Below are positions 1-11,663 of a stretch of DNA of 64,000 nt, one piece after another. The DNA lies in NCBI GenBank assembly GCA_029027825.1, contig CP093399.1, positions 1-64,000 of the forward strand. The letters run 5' to 3'. Source of the stretch: Rs1 sp029027825. Lineage in GTDB: Bacteria; Pseudomonadota; Gammaproteobacteria; Pseudomonadales; Balneatricaceae. A program made the position numbers and the translations under genes. The notes beneath the pieces are model-generated. The model was not told the DNA's origin and did not search any database. It saw only the letters and a program-made list of their open reading frames with translations. Each line of letters starts with the position of its first letter. The first letter of the stretch is position 1.

Positions 1-7
1 TAAACAG

Positions 8-35
8 TTGACGCCCTCGCTAGGATCTATATAAT
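8..35 (+). promoter_or_regulatory. rrn promoter P1
   Basis: TTGACG (8-13) and TATAAT (30-35) are separated by 16 bp and followed by a CGCCTCC-type discriminator, as in stringently controlled rRNA promoters. It lies about 575 bp before the 16S gene. Confidence 0.75.
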
Positions 36-202
36 TCGCCTCCTCGCTTCAGGGAGTCCTTGAAACGACAGCGACAAGGTCGATTTAGAATTATGATAAC
101 TCATTGTTTTAAATCATATAAAAATCTTGTTAGCGAAAAGTTCAAACATTGATTATTGCGGTTTAGCTTCAAACACTAAATTCAAAAACAAATAAAAAAT
201 GA

Positions 203-230
203 TTGACTTACCGAGATGCAACTATATAAT
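203..230 (+). promoter_or_regulatory. rrn promoter P2
   Basis: TTGACT (203-208) and TATAAT (225-230) with a 16-bp spacer, followed by a CGCACCTC discriminator very like that of the first promoter. An A/T-rich stretch just upstream may act as an UP element. Tandem promoters are typical of gammaproteobacterial rrn operons. Confidence 0.8.
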
Positions 231-327
231 ACGCACCTCACTTAGACGGAGCAGCAAACAAGCCGCTCAGCAAGCTTCTAGCTTGACTCAAACGTTTAAG
301 AACTTCTTCTCTTCACGAGATGAAGAC

Positions 328-368
328 GCTCTTTAAAAATTTGGTCAGATAATTCGTGTGGGCGCTTG
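328..368 (+). promoter_or_regulatory. 16S leader: boxA antiterminator and RNase III stem, 5' half
   Basis: CGCTCTTTAAAAA at 328-340 matches the boxA antitermination element. Bases 344-368 are the reverse complement, with two mismatches, of 2176-2200 behind the 16S gene. The two form the long processing stem cut by RNase III. Confidence 0.8.
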
Positions 369-609
369 TCGATAGAAGCTACAAAAGCTTTTAAAGCAAT
401 CTAGGCAACTTAGTAGAGGATTCGTTCTTTGCAACGTTAGTTTAGAAAACTTCAAGACAAGCAAACCAAGTGAATTCATTGAAAGAAAAACATACGTTTT
501 ACGAGATTGATAAATTGGCCGCAAGGTTGATTGATTAATCACAATAGAAAGAACAAAGTTAGCAAATCTTGAGCCGTTTTTGCCTTCGGGTAAAAACAAA
601 AAAATTCTT

Positions 610-2156
<1,547 letters not shown>

Positions 2157-2175
2157 AACGATTAGCCTATATTGG

Positions 2176-2200
2176 CAAGCGTTCACACGAATTATCTGAC
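2176..2200 (+). other. RNase III processing stem, 3' half (16S)
   Basis: Pairs with 344-368 across the 16S gene with two mismatches. A second hairpin in this spacer is the 16-bp palindrome ATGTATAATTATACAT at about 2329-2344, upstream of tRNA-Ile. Confidence 0.75.
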
Positions 2201-2399
2201 TAAACTAAAAGCGTAAAGAAAAAGGTAATTGAAAAAGTTATCGAGGTAGGGTCGAAAGACTGATTACTTGGATGCTTTTTTGTTTAGATTTTCATGCTAA
2301 TCAAGGCGAAGATTGAGCGAACGAGGGAATGTATAATTATACATGACCGAGTGAACGAAAGCTTCAACGCTGAGTAGCAAGAAAAGATGAATAAAAAAT

Positions 2400-2476
<77 letters not shown>

Positions 2477-2603
2477 ATTTCCATCATACGGCGTTAAGTT
2501 AGTCGTCGCATAGCAGGCTATGCGTCCTCCAAACTTGCCTTGTCTGATGAAAATTAAAATTTTCCAAACCTACTCAATTACCTTTACCAGAGATACCCTT
2601 ATT

Positions 2604-2679
2604 GGGGCTATAGCTCAGCTGGTAGAGCACCTGCTTTGCACGCAGGGGGTCAACGGTTCGACTCCGTTTAGCTCCACCA
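2604..2679 (+). tRNA. alaT: tRNA-Ala (TGC)
   Basis: A 76-nt cloverleaf with encoded CCA, starting GGGGCTATAGCTC. The anticodon is TGC within CTTTGCA. It is the usual second spacer tRNA of the rrn operon. Confidence 0.97.
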
Positions 2680-2790
2680 TTTCCTGAGGAATTGGTATGG
2701 AAATCTCAACACCAAAAAGCTTTAAATCATTGCTTAACCACCCATAGAATTGGGCAGAGTTAACTAATCGTTTAAAGCTTTTGCTTTATA

Positions 2791-2820
2791 CGCTCTTTAA
2801 CAATGTGGATTTGATGAAAA
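2791..2820 (+). promoter_or_regulatory. 23S leader: boxA and processing stem
   Basis: CGCTCTTTAACAA (2791-2803) is a boxA antiterminator. The following GTGGATTTGATG pairs with CATCAAATCCAG at about 6155 behind the 23S gene, forming the 23S RNase III stem. Confidence 0.75.
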
Positions 2821-3127
2821 AAAGTCTAAAGGTTTTTTTATCTTTAGTAAGTACTTGTACTTATTAACTATGAGAGACCCTTTGTTTACGATGAACGGAT
2901 GTCGAATACCCGTTCAACCAGATCGTAAACTAAAAATTTGGATGAAATGATTATCACTGATCGTTTCATCTTAGTAGTTTAATCATACATGCCAAATAGA
3001 TTGGTAGTGCTACCCGCATTATCAATCGGTGATTTTATCGTTACAATAATCAGTTTCTTGTCAGTTGTTACTACTTTTTTATAAAAGTAGACAAAAACAG
3101 CTAAACATAGACACCTTCGGGTTATAT

Positions 3128-6026
<2,899 letters not shown>

Positions 6027-6234
6027 ATATAACGCCAAAGGCGTTTGGAAGAGACTGATAACGTAACGAAAGACCAAGATGAAATCACATTAACATGTTG
6101 ATAAAACTACAAAATTGTATAGACTACGCCTTCTCTTCTAAGAGAAGAAAAGCGACATCAAATCCAGATTGATCTTTAGAGACAGGTTATTGAATAAGAG
6201 CAATAACGAGAAAGTCTTTAGAGATAACAGTTTA

Positions 6235-6353
6235 TGTTTGGCGACCATAGCGAATTGGAACCACCTGATCCCATACCGAACTCAGAAGTGAAACGATTTA
6301 GCGCCGATGGTAGTGTGGGGTCTCCCCATGTGAGAGTAGGTCATCGCCAAGCT
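6235..6353 (+). rRNA. rrf: 5S ribosomal RNA
   Basis: 119 nt. The terminal helix GTTTGGCGA pairs with TCGCCAAGC. Conserved internal boxes CCCATACCGAACTC and GAGAGTAGG are present. Confidence 0.96.
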
Positions 6354-6358
6354 TTAAT

Positions 6359-6402
6359 ACGAAAAAAGCCCCAAGCACGTTGTGTTTGGGGCTTTTTTTC
6401 GT
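6359..6402 (+). terminator. rrn operon rho-independent terminator
   Basis: A symmetric hairpin with AAAAAGCCCCAA on one arm and TTGGGGCTTTTTTT on the other, starting 6 bp after the 5S gene. The arms' A and U tracts would also let it act in the reverse direction. Confidence 0.93.
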
Positions 6403-6416
6403 CTTAACGCTTTCAG

Positions 6417-6445
6417 TGGCGATGACCTAATCTCCCATGGGGAGA
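6417..6445 (-). repeat. Inverted 3'-end fragment of 5S rRNA
   Basis: This stretch reads on the minus strand like the last part of the 5S gene (about 6318-6348), with two mismatches over 29 bases. It starts 15 bp after the terminator. It is too short to be functional and looks like a rearrangement scar. Confidence 0.75.
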
Positions 6446-6477
6446 TAAAAACAGAAAGCAGCGGCTTGCCGCTCCTT

Positions 6478-6578
6478 ACCCCATGTGAAAGCCCCTGTAC
6501 CACAGGTACGGGGATTGGGAGCCGCAGGCATCGCGCAGCGATTGAAAACGTGTTTTCAACCCATTGTAGGTCATCGCA
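6478..6578 (+). repeat. Interrupted direct fragment of the 5S 3' end
   Basis: ACCCCATGTGA (from 6478) and GTAGGTCATCGC (from 6566) match two neighbouring pieces of the 5S 3' end in direct orientation. About 75 bp lie between them, including the hairpins CCTGTACCACAGGTACGG and GAAAACGTGTTTTC. It is a decayed partial 5S copy with inserted palindromic DNA. Confidence 0.55.
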
Positions 6579-6640
6579 TAAAAAGTGCCGCTTGCGGCTG
6601 CATTTAAAAATAGTTCAATTACGCTTCATACGATTCTAGT

Positions 6641-6705
6641 ACTCTGCTCTGCTCTGCTTTGTTCTTTGTTCTTTTTCTTTTTCTTTTGCGCTTGCGCTTG
6701 CGCTG
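6641..6705 (+). repeat. Low-complexity short tandem repeat
   Basis: Runs of CTCTG, then TTCTT/TTTTTC, then CTTGCG units follow each other, giving one pyrimidine-rich strand. The motif GATTCTAGTACTCT before it recurs in near-identical form at about 6738, so the tract lies inside a 106-bp direct duplication (about 6612-6650 and 6718-6757). Confidence 0.7.
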
Positions 6706-6918
6706 TTACTTAAAAGAGCTTCAATTACGCTCTGCACTATTCTAGTACTCTACTTATATTCTTTATGCGCTTGCGCTATCTCGTAAAAGCACTGCAAGAG
6801 TAGTTTTGACTATCTTGAATGCTTGAAACTTTGAAAGTCGTGTTCCAGTTCCACAAGGCTTTTCCTACAGCCTAATTAGGCTATTAGCTTAGCTCCATAA
6901 TTAATATCCTCGTTCCCA

Positions 6919-7315
6919 AAGGTCAAAATCAAACCCTTTAACTAACTTCTTTTTTAATCTCTAAGGTCAAGTTCCTACAAGAATTTCGCCGGTGGCGACT
7001 GACTTTCTTTTGATGAGCAAAATGAAAGTAAGCAAAGCAAAAGCTCACCCTAATATTGCCGACAGACTCCACCACAATCGCCTGAATTGCCGGCCGTTCG
7101 TAGAGACATCCCTGTCTCACTCACTCTGCGCGACGTCCTGTCGCTCCGCTTCGGCAATTCAGTCAATAGTGGCGGCGGCAATAAAAGGGGGATTAGCGGC
7201 TCCGTAGTGTAGCAGTAGGCGTACTGTGGTTTATTGTTCGAATCAGACTTCCTCCTAAAAAGTCAAAATCAAACCCATTAACTAATTGCTTCTTTAATCT
7301 CCAAGGTAAAATTTT
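6919..7315 (+). repeat. Diverged direct repeat in rrn-distal spacer
   Basis: A segment from about 6919 to 7020 is repeated at about 7259-7356; both contain GTCAAAATCAAACCC and TTTTTAATCT/CTTTAATCT blocks. Between them 7055-7092 and 7152-7182 form an inverted repeat (ATTGCCG ... CTGAATTGCCGG against CGGCAATTCAG ... CGGCAAT). No convincing gene is seen from 6403 to 7630. Confidence 0.55.
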
Positions 7316-7600
7316 TACAGTAATTTTTCCATAGACAGCTGATTTAATTTTGTGAGAATATCCTCCCCGTCCCGTTCACGAATATGAGTTAACAAAAGTG
7401 TACGTGATATAAATACCCCTTTATTTTAGCTGTATGTGCATACAGTTTTAAAGAATTCATCGTGATTTTGTTGTTATCATGAATAGCGCCGCATTTCTGC
7501 AGAGCCATGTTTTTATTTTAACTGGTAATATATTGAAAATTAATGTTAATATTTCATTAATAAAATATTAACAAATCTGATAGGTTGCGAATACGCAATG

Positions 7601-7628
7601 TTTAAACATTGCGCTTTTGCGATATAAT
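7601..7628 (+). promoter_or_regulatory. Candidate promoter before the first gene cassette
   Basis: A TATAAT box (7623-7628) has a weak -35 candidate TTTAAA 16 bp upstream. A 20-bp perfect palindrome (7594-7613) overlaps the -35. The -10 lies 6 bp before the first cassette core site, where a cassette promoter would be expected. Confidence 0.45.
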
Positions 7629-7633
7629 ATGCT

Positions 7634-7640
7634 GTTAAGT
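7634..7640 (+). other. Integron core site GTTAAGT (left boundary of cassette 1)
   Basis: GTTAAGT fits the integron core GTTRRRY and is the exact reverse complement of ACTTAAC at 8090-8096, at the other end of the same cassette. I could not recognise the rest of the site, so it may be an attI remnant or the tail of a lost cassette's attC. Confidence 0.7.
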
Positions 7641-7648
7641 GTAGAACT

Positions 7649-8095
7649 ATGGAATATCGATTTACCGAAGAATCTTTGCGAACCGTTCAGGGACAGATGA
7701 AATCGAAAGGCTTGATCTGCTTTGCGCTTTCGTTATCTTTTTTAGCGTTCTTTTTCGTTGGATTGGAATGGTACTTTTCCATCTTGCCATCTACTTTTCT
7801 TGCATATATTGGATGCGACTACTTCTATGGGGTCACGCGACTTAAGAAATACAGGGACGCTATGATTATAAAGGAAGATAATTCAGGTATTTCCATTTCT
7901 GTTTATGGCTCTAAAGCTCCGTTTTTTATACCTTGGGGAAAAATAACGATAGCAAAAGAGCATACTAAGAATGGTGTTCTTTCTAAATTCACCATCAACA
8001 CTGGAGACAGATATATTAAAAACTGGGAGTTCAGTAATGATATTGACGGCTTTAGCAAGTTGTATAAAAGTATCTCCGAACATGCACACACTTAA
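7649..8095 (+). CDS. Cassette 1: two-helix membrane protein of unknown function
   Basis: 148 residues. Residues 20-60 hold two closely spaced hydrophobic segments. The C-terminal 85 residues are soluble and beta-rich, with a pattern (FFIPWGKI ... FTINTGD) reminiscent of YcxB-like or PH-like domains in bacterial membrane proteins. That link is weak. The gene fills its cassette: it starts 9 bp after the left core site and its stop codon lies inside attC1, as is normal for integron cassettes. No clear ribosome-binding site precedes the ATG, so translation may start on a leaderless-like message. Function is unknown; cassette genes of this kind are often sporadic across strains. Confidence 0.8.
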   Translation: MEYRFTEESLRTVQGQMKSKGLICFALSLSFLAFFFVGLEWYFSILPSTFLAYIGCDYFYGVTRLKKYRDAMIIKEDNSGISISVYGSKAPFFIPWGKITIAKEHTKNGVLSKFTINTGDRYIKNWEFSNDIDGFSKLYKSISEHAHT

Positions 8096-8164
8096 CAAGT
8101 TGCAGCACTTCAGCCCCTACGGGGCTCGGACGCGTTTCACGCGCCCGTGTGCAAAGCGTTATGT
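8090..8164 (+). other. attC: attC1 recombination site
   Basis: 75 bp from R'' ACTTAAC (8090-8096) to R' GTTATGT (8158-8164). Between them are nested inverted repeats, notably GCCCCTACGGGGC and GGACGCGTTTCACGCGCCC. The central part closely resembles attC3. Cassette 1 therefore runs 7635-8158. Confidence 0.88.
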
Positions 8165-8184
8165 GTTTCTCGTAGGGAGTAGTT

Positions 8185-8499
8185 GTGGCATCTAAGGAAG
8201 AAAAAAAACGACGTGCAGTTTTAGTACAGGCAATCGTTGATGAGGATACAAAACGTGCCATCGAAGAAATGCCTATTTCATTAAAAAATTTAGGTGCTCT
8301 ATTTGATGAACTCGATGAAAAATTAGGTGAATATGGTTGTGATCATACGACTAAATTAACGTCTCTATTTTTAACTCAACAAAACTTGAGTACTGATTTA
8401 ATTCTACCGTGGCTAGCTGATTCTGGTGGTCACTGTGATTGTGAGGTACTTGCACATGTCGAAGAAAGTTGGGAAAGCGAGATTAGCAAAAACACATAA
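8185..8499 (+). CDS. Cassette 2: DUF2695-like protein
   Basis: 104 residues, no signal peptide or membrane segment. Starts at GTG with AGGGAG about 7 bp upstream. The C-terminal half carries the DUF2695 pattern: a leading LFDELDEKL helix, CDHT, then WL...GGHCDCEVLAHVEE. The three cysteines and two histidines (C..H ... HCDC) could bind metal, which is inference only. The family's function is unknown; it is common in scattered accessory locations, including integron arrays. The stop codon lies inside attC2. There is no nearby partner gene, consistent with an independent mobile cassette. Confidence 0.82.
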   Translation: MASKEEKKRRAVLVQAIVDEDTKRAIEEMPISLKNLGALFDELDEKLGEYGCDHTTKLTSLFLTQQNLSTDLILPWLADSGGHCDCEVLAHVEESWESEISKNT

Positions 8500-8593
8500 C
8501 AAGCACTTCAAACGGAACAAAAACAGTTGGTTAGGTTCCGCTTCGCTTCACATTATAACCAACTATTTTTGTCCGCTTAAGTGGGCGTTATGA
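8494..8593 (+). other. attC: attC2 recombination site
   Basis: 100 bp from R'' ACATAAC (8494-8500) to R' GTTATGA (8587-8593). ACATAAC is the exact reverse complement of the core at the left end of this cassette (GTTATGT, 8158-8164). The arms GGAACAAAAACAGTTGGTTA and TAACCAACTATTTTTGTCC form a long imperfect hairpin. CACTTCAAACGG and CCGCTTAAGTGGGC form the outer L''/L' pair. Cassette 2 runs 8159-8587. Confidence 0.93.
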
Positions 8594-8611
8594 ACCCCAA
8601 GGAGATTGAGC

Positions 8612-9217
8612 GTGTTTGAAAATCTGAATATGGATACCAAAGATATAATAATGACGTCAGCTGTTATCTTGGGGCCAATATTTGCGGTACAAGCTCAGAA
8701 AGTAATCGAGCTTTTCCAAGATACTAGAAAAAGAAGAATGACACTTTTCAAAACACTAATGTCAACAAGGGCTGAGCGCCTAAACAGAGATCATGTTCAA
8801 GCGCTTAACATGATAGATATTGAGTTTTATGGTCGGCAACTACCAATTATAAAAACAAGGTATCAAACCAAGAAAGAGCAGGCTGTTACAGAGGCCTGGA
8901 AAAGTTATAACAGCCATCTAAACCAAAAAGACGAATATGATTCACTCGATCAATGGATAAAAAAAGGTGATGAGTTTTTTACTAGTATGCTGTACGCAAT
9001 CACACAGTCGCTCAACTATGACTACGATAAAGTTCAATTACAGCGTGACTGTTACCGGCCAATTGCCCATGGTGATATTGAAAATACCCAGCTTGCAATA
9101 CTTAACGGCCTAGATCAGGTTGTAAATAATGGCAGACCGTTACCAATGCATGTCGTTAATTTTCCTGAACAAGATCAAGCAATTGAGCAGGGTGTTCATA
9201 ACAAGAAAAAGCAGTAA
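8612..9217 (+). CDS. Cassette 3: membrane-anchored protein resembling DUF6680
   Basis: About 201 residues. I chose the GTG at 8612 because AAGGAG lies 7 bp upstream; a TTG at 8606 is too close to it. An N-terminal hydrophobic segment (about residues 10-28, IIMTSAVILGPIFAVQAQ) is followed by a basic helix with RKRRMTLFKTLMSTRAERL and HVQALNMIDIEFYG. This pattern resembles DUF6680 proteins, a family of unknown role found in accessory islands. The rest is helical and soluble. The stop codon lies inside attC3. An anti-phage role is possible for such a cassette but nothing in the sequence proves it. Confidence 0.8.
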   Translation: MFENLNMDTKDIIMTSAVILGPIFAVQAQKVIELFQDTRKRRMTLFKTLMSTRAERLNRDHVQALNMIDIEFYGRQLPIIKTRYQTKKEQAVTEAWKSYNSHLNQKDEYDSLDQWIKKGDEFFTSMLYAITQSLNYDYDKVQLQRDCYRPIAHGDIENTQLAILNGLDQVVNNGRPLPMHVVNFPEQDQAIEQGVHNKKKQ

Positions 9218-9267
9218 AGCCCTACGGGCGGGACGCGTTTCACGCGCCCCTGTTTGTGGCGTTAGCA
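9196..9267 (+). other. attC: attC3 recombination site
   Basis: 72 bp from R'' TCATAAC (9196-9202) to R' GTTAGCA (9261-9267). TCATAAC exactly complements the left core of the same cassette (GTTATGA, 8587-8593). Centre GGGACGCGTTTCACGCGCCC is nearly the same as in attC1. Cassette 3 runs 8588-9261. Confidence 0.9.
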
Positions 9268-9277
9268 CTCATAAACT

Positions 9278-9466
9278 ATGAACAACGATATATTCGAAAA
9301 TGAATTAGATGGTGATTGGTACTTACTTGATAATAGCCAATCAAATAAAATGACCGATGAACTCGCAAAGGAAGTCTGTTCTGAGCATGAATTGTTCGGT
9401 TTAGAATATGTGGCTTTAGCTCGAATCGATGGGCGCGATGATTTTCTGTTTTCTGTAAATAAATAA
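9278..9466 (+). CDS. Cassette 4 (truncated): small acidic protein, unknown
   Basis: 62 residues, strongly acidic in its first half, without membrane segments or a recognisable domain. It begins 11 bp after the core site GTTAGCA, like the other cassette genes. The matching R'' (TGCTAAC) expected after the gene is missing. Instead the sequence runs directly into the RAYT-containing repeat from 9464. Either the coding region is intact and only its attC was lost, or the C-terminus is also cut. I see no ribosome-binding site. Confidence 0.6.
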   Translation: MNNDIFENELDGDWYLLDNSQSNKMTDELAKEVCSEHELFGLEYVALARIDGRDDFLFSVNK

Positions 9467-10094
9467 TAAAGGACAGTCACAGATTAATTGAATATGAACA
9501 CAAAAGAGAGTAGGGTTTAATGCATTGATAATTCAATTTAGGGAATTATTTCTCTGAACGGGAGGTTCTATGCCTCGTGCCCGAGCGCAGCAGATCTGCT
9601 GTCAAGATACCCCTTATTACCACTGTATCTCTAGAGTGGTGAGAAGAGCTTTTCTCTGCGGCTTTGATCAAGCCACTCAACAAGATTTTGAGCATCGACG
9701 CCAGTGGATGCTAGATCGTCTGGCTGAAATTGATACCGTATTTTGTATCGATGTTTGCGCCTACACCATTATGTCAAAAAAAATAAAGGACAGTCAAATA
9801 TTAATTGAATAAGAACACAAAAGAGAGTAGGGTTTAATGCATTGATAATTCAATTTAGGGAATTATTTCTCTGAACGGGAGGTTCTATGCCTCGTGCCCG
9901 AGCGCAGCAGATCTGCTGTCAAGATACCCCTTATTACCACTGTATCTCTAGAGTGGTGAGAAGAGCTTTTCTCTGCGGCTTTGATCAAGCCACTCAACAA
10001 GATTTTGAGCATCGACGCCAGTGGATGCTAGATCGTCTGGCTGAAATTGATACCGTATTTTGTATCGATGTTTGCGCCTACACCATTATGTCAA
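9464..10094 (+). repeat. Tandem duplication, period 317 bp
   Basis: 9464-9777 is repeated almost base for base at 9781-10094. Each copy has the same upstream region (AATAAAGGACAGTCA), ribosome-binding site GGGAGG and first 69 codons of a RAYT gene. The first copy is cut after ATTATGTCAAA and continues into the start of the second. The few differences (e.g. CAGTCACAGATT against CAGTCAAATATT) indicate a fairly recent event. Confidence 0.93.
9570..9776 (+). pseudogene. 5' fragment of RAYT transposase (duplicated copy)
   Basis: First 69 codons identical to the gene starting at 9887, ending just before the HxH motif. It is part of the 317-bp tandem duplication. The catalytic histidines and tyrosine are absent, so any product would be inactive. 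Confidence 0.85.
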
Positions 10095-10971
10095 ACCACT
10101 ATCATATTGTTCTATATATTAATAAATGCCAAGTAGATAGTCTGACAGACTTAGAAGTAATAGAGCGTTGGCGAACTATCTATGTCGGCCCAGATATAAT
10201 TCAGCGCTTCGTCAATGGCGAGAAAATGTCCAGTGCGCAGTATGATCTTATTGCTGAAATAGTTGCAATATGGCGGCAGCGTCTGGAAGATATTAGCTGG
10301 TTTATGAAGAGCCTAAATGAGTCGATAGCCCGCAGAGCAAACCTAGAAGACAACTGCACAGGCCATTTATATTCGCTGCCATCCCTGGCGCTCACCCTTC
10401 GGGCCAGCTAAAGCTGTTCAATTTTATCCATTAAAATTAGTGGGAAGGTAGGTTCAAGAGCCAAGCATTGTTAGATGAACAAGCACTGCTCACTTGTATG
10501 ACTTATGTTGAGTTAAACCCCATCCGCGCTCAGATGGCAGAGACCCCGGAAAATTCGGATTTTACTTCTATAAAACAAAGAATTGAAGATGATAAACCAA
10601 TAGCAGAGAGCGTGAATGCTAAGGGCGCAGGAAAGTCCCAGTCAAAATTATTACTGAAAGAATTTGTGTCAGAAGGTCATCAGCTTACTGATCAAATACC
10701 CTTTCATTATCGCGAGTATTTAGAGCTAGTTGATTGGAGTGGCCGAGCGGTCAGGGCAGGTAAACGCAGTGCAATTGATGACCGTATTCCCCCGATATTA
10801 ATGCGTTTAGGAATTGATGGTGAGCAGTGGCTTAAGACAATGCAGCCAAAAGGTGTGCATCAGTTTAGCCTTGCGATGGGGCGCTGCGAAGCGTTACGAA
10901 AACACGCTAAAAGTTTATGTATCAAATGGATTAAAGGGATAAATTTTAGCGGAAAGTTATTTCCTACCTGA
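9887..10971 (+). pseudogene. REP-associated tyrosine transposase (RAYT), interrupted
   Basis: Y1-type HUH single-strand transposase. The N-terminal MPRARAQQICCQDTPYYHC and RRAFLCG, and the metal-binding HxH in IMSNHYHIVL (about residues 68-77), are typical of the family. The usual junction NCTGH-FWEGRFKSQALLDE is broken at 10369-10440 by about 72 bp of hairpin-forming DNA that brings in a TAA stop and shifts the frame. The reading continues from 10441 with YVELNPIRAQMAETPE and runs to 10971. Without the insert the protein would be roughly 340 residues, a normal size. A GGGAGG site precedes the ATG. Intact RAYTs act on REP palindromes; this copy is very probably dead. Confidence 0.88.
10369..10440 (+). 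repeat. REP-like hairpin element inserted in the RAYT gene
   Basis: About 72 bp with stacked small hairpins: GCCATCCCTGGC, AGCTAAAGCT and AATTTTATCCATTAAAATT. A second copy, 65-70 bp and about 80% alike, is at 11267-11334, inside another RAYT remnant. Both begin near CTRCCATCC and end in ATTAAAATTAG. The paired-hairpin form fits a REP/BIME-type target of RAYTs. Confidence 0.75.
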
Positions 10972-11154
10972 TAAGTGAAGAACACCGATTAAGATCAAAC
11001 ACTGTTAAGTGTGAATTTTATGGTCTGTAATCAGCTAATCCCACCCCTATATTAGAAAATTTGTTAATTAAGATGCAGTTTAAGTCAATGATCGGATTAA
11101 ATTAACAGCAGGCATGTTAAGTTAAAATAAATATATGTACTTTATTCGTTACTA

Positions 11155-11366
11155 GATATAATTCAACGCTTAGTCAATGGCGAGAAAATGTCCAAAGCGC
11201 AGTATGACATTATTGCTGAAATCGTTGCAATATGGCGGCAGTGACTAGAAAAAATTAGCTGGTTAATTCACTACCATCCTTGGCGTTCACCCTTCGGCTC
11301 GGTTTAGCCGTTTAATTTAATCCATTAAAATTAGTATGAAGAGCCTAAATGAGTCGAAAGCTCGCA
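11155..11366 (+). pseudogene. Decayed internal fragment of a second RAYT
   Basis: 11155-11266 is about 90% identical to 10195-10306 of the RAYT gene (GATATAATTCAACGC, GGCGAGAAAATGTCC, GCAATATGGCGGCAG). 11335-11366 continues it (ATGAAGAGCCTAAATGAGTCG). A TGA replaces a codon and a hairpin element splits the fragment, so it is not coding. Confidence 0.85.
11267..11334 (+). repeat. Second REP-like hairpin element
   Basis: Same element as 10369-10440, inserted at a different position of the RAYT reading frame. Hairpins GGCTCGGTTTAGCC and TTTAATCCATTAAA. The shared block CCATTAAAATTAGT ends both copies. Confidence 0.75.
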
Positions 11367-11371
11367 GTATA

Positions 11372-11663
11372 AAAAGTGTCCAAAGGTTCTTTTACAGAGC
11401 ATCTTTTTTGTTGCACTAAAACTCAACAATGCATCGCGAGAGAACATCTTCATCGATTGAGTTTTTAGCCAAACCCACAGCATAAGTAGATACATAATGT
11501 CGCTCGCTGACACGCCAAAAATCTTCTAAAATTTGGCTTGAAGTAACAGGCTATTAAAGCCGAGTTGCTTTCAAGCAGAGTTAAAAGGATCGTCAATGTT
11601 GAGCTTAGATGGGCCGAAAAAATCAACAGCGAGTGATGGCAAAGCATCAGTCTTTGTGGCAGA
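11372..11663 (-). pseudogene. N-terminal remnant of an IS transposase (IS4-like guess)
   Basis: Read on the minus strand the frames give ALPSLAVDFFGPSKLNIDDP and, after an in-frame stop and a shift, VSASDIMYLLMLWVWLKTQS and KMFSRDALLSF. These patterns resemble the start of IS transposases of the IS4 type. The sequence then merges with the RAYT remnant. The matching upstream region (11665-11830) recurs at about 42040-42215, with a shorter remnant of the same start. The family is a guess from the motif style. Confidence 0.5.

Noticed and set aside
6992..7207. 71-codon frame in the rrn-distal spacer
   Set aside because: Overlaps an inverted-repeat unit, has biased low-complexity content and no ribosome-binding site; looks like noncoding repeat DNA.
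7190..7260. tRNA-like stretch with GTTCGAATC
   Set aside because: The T-loop-like sequence is present but the flanking stem and acceptor arm do not pair.
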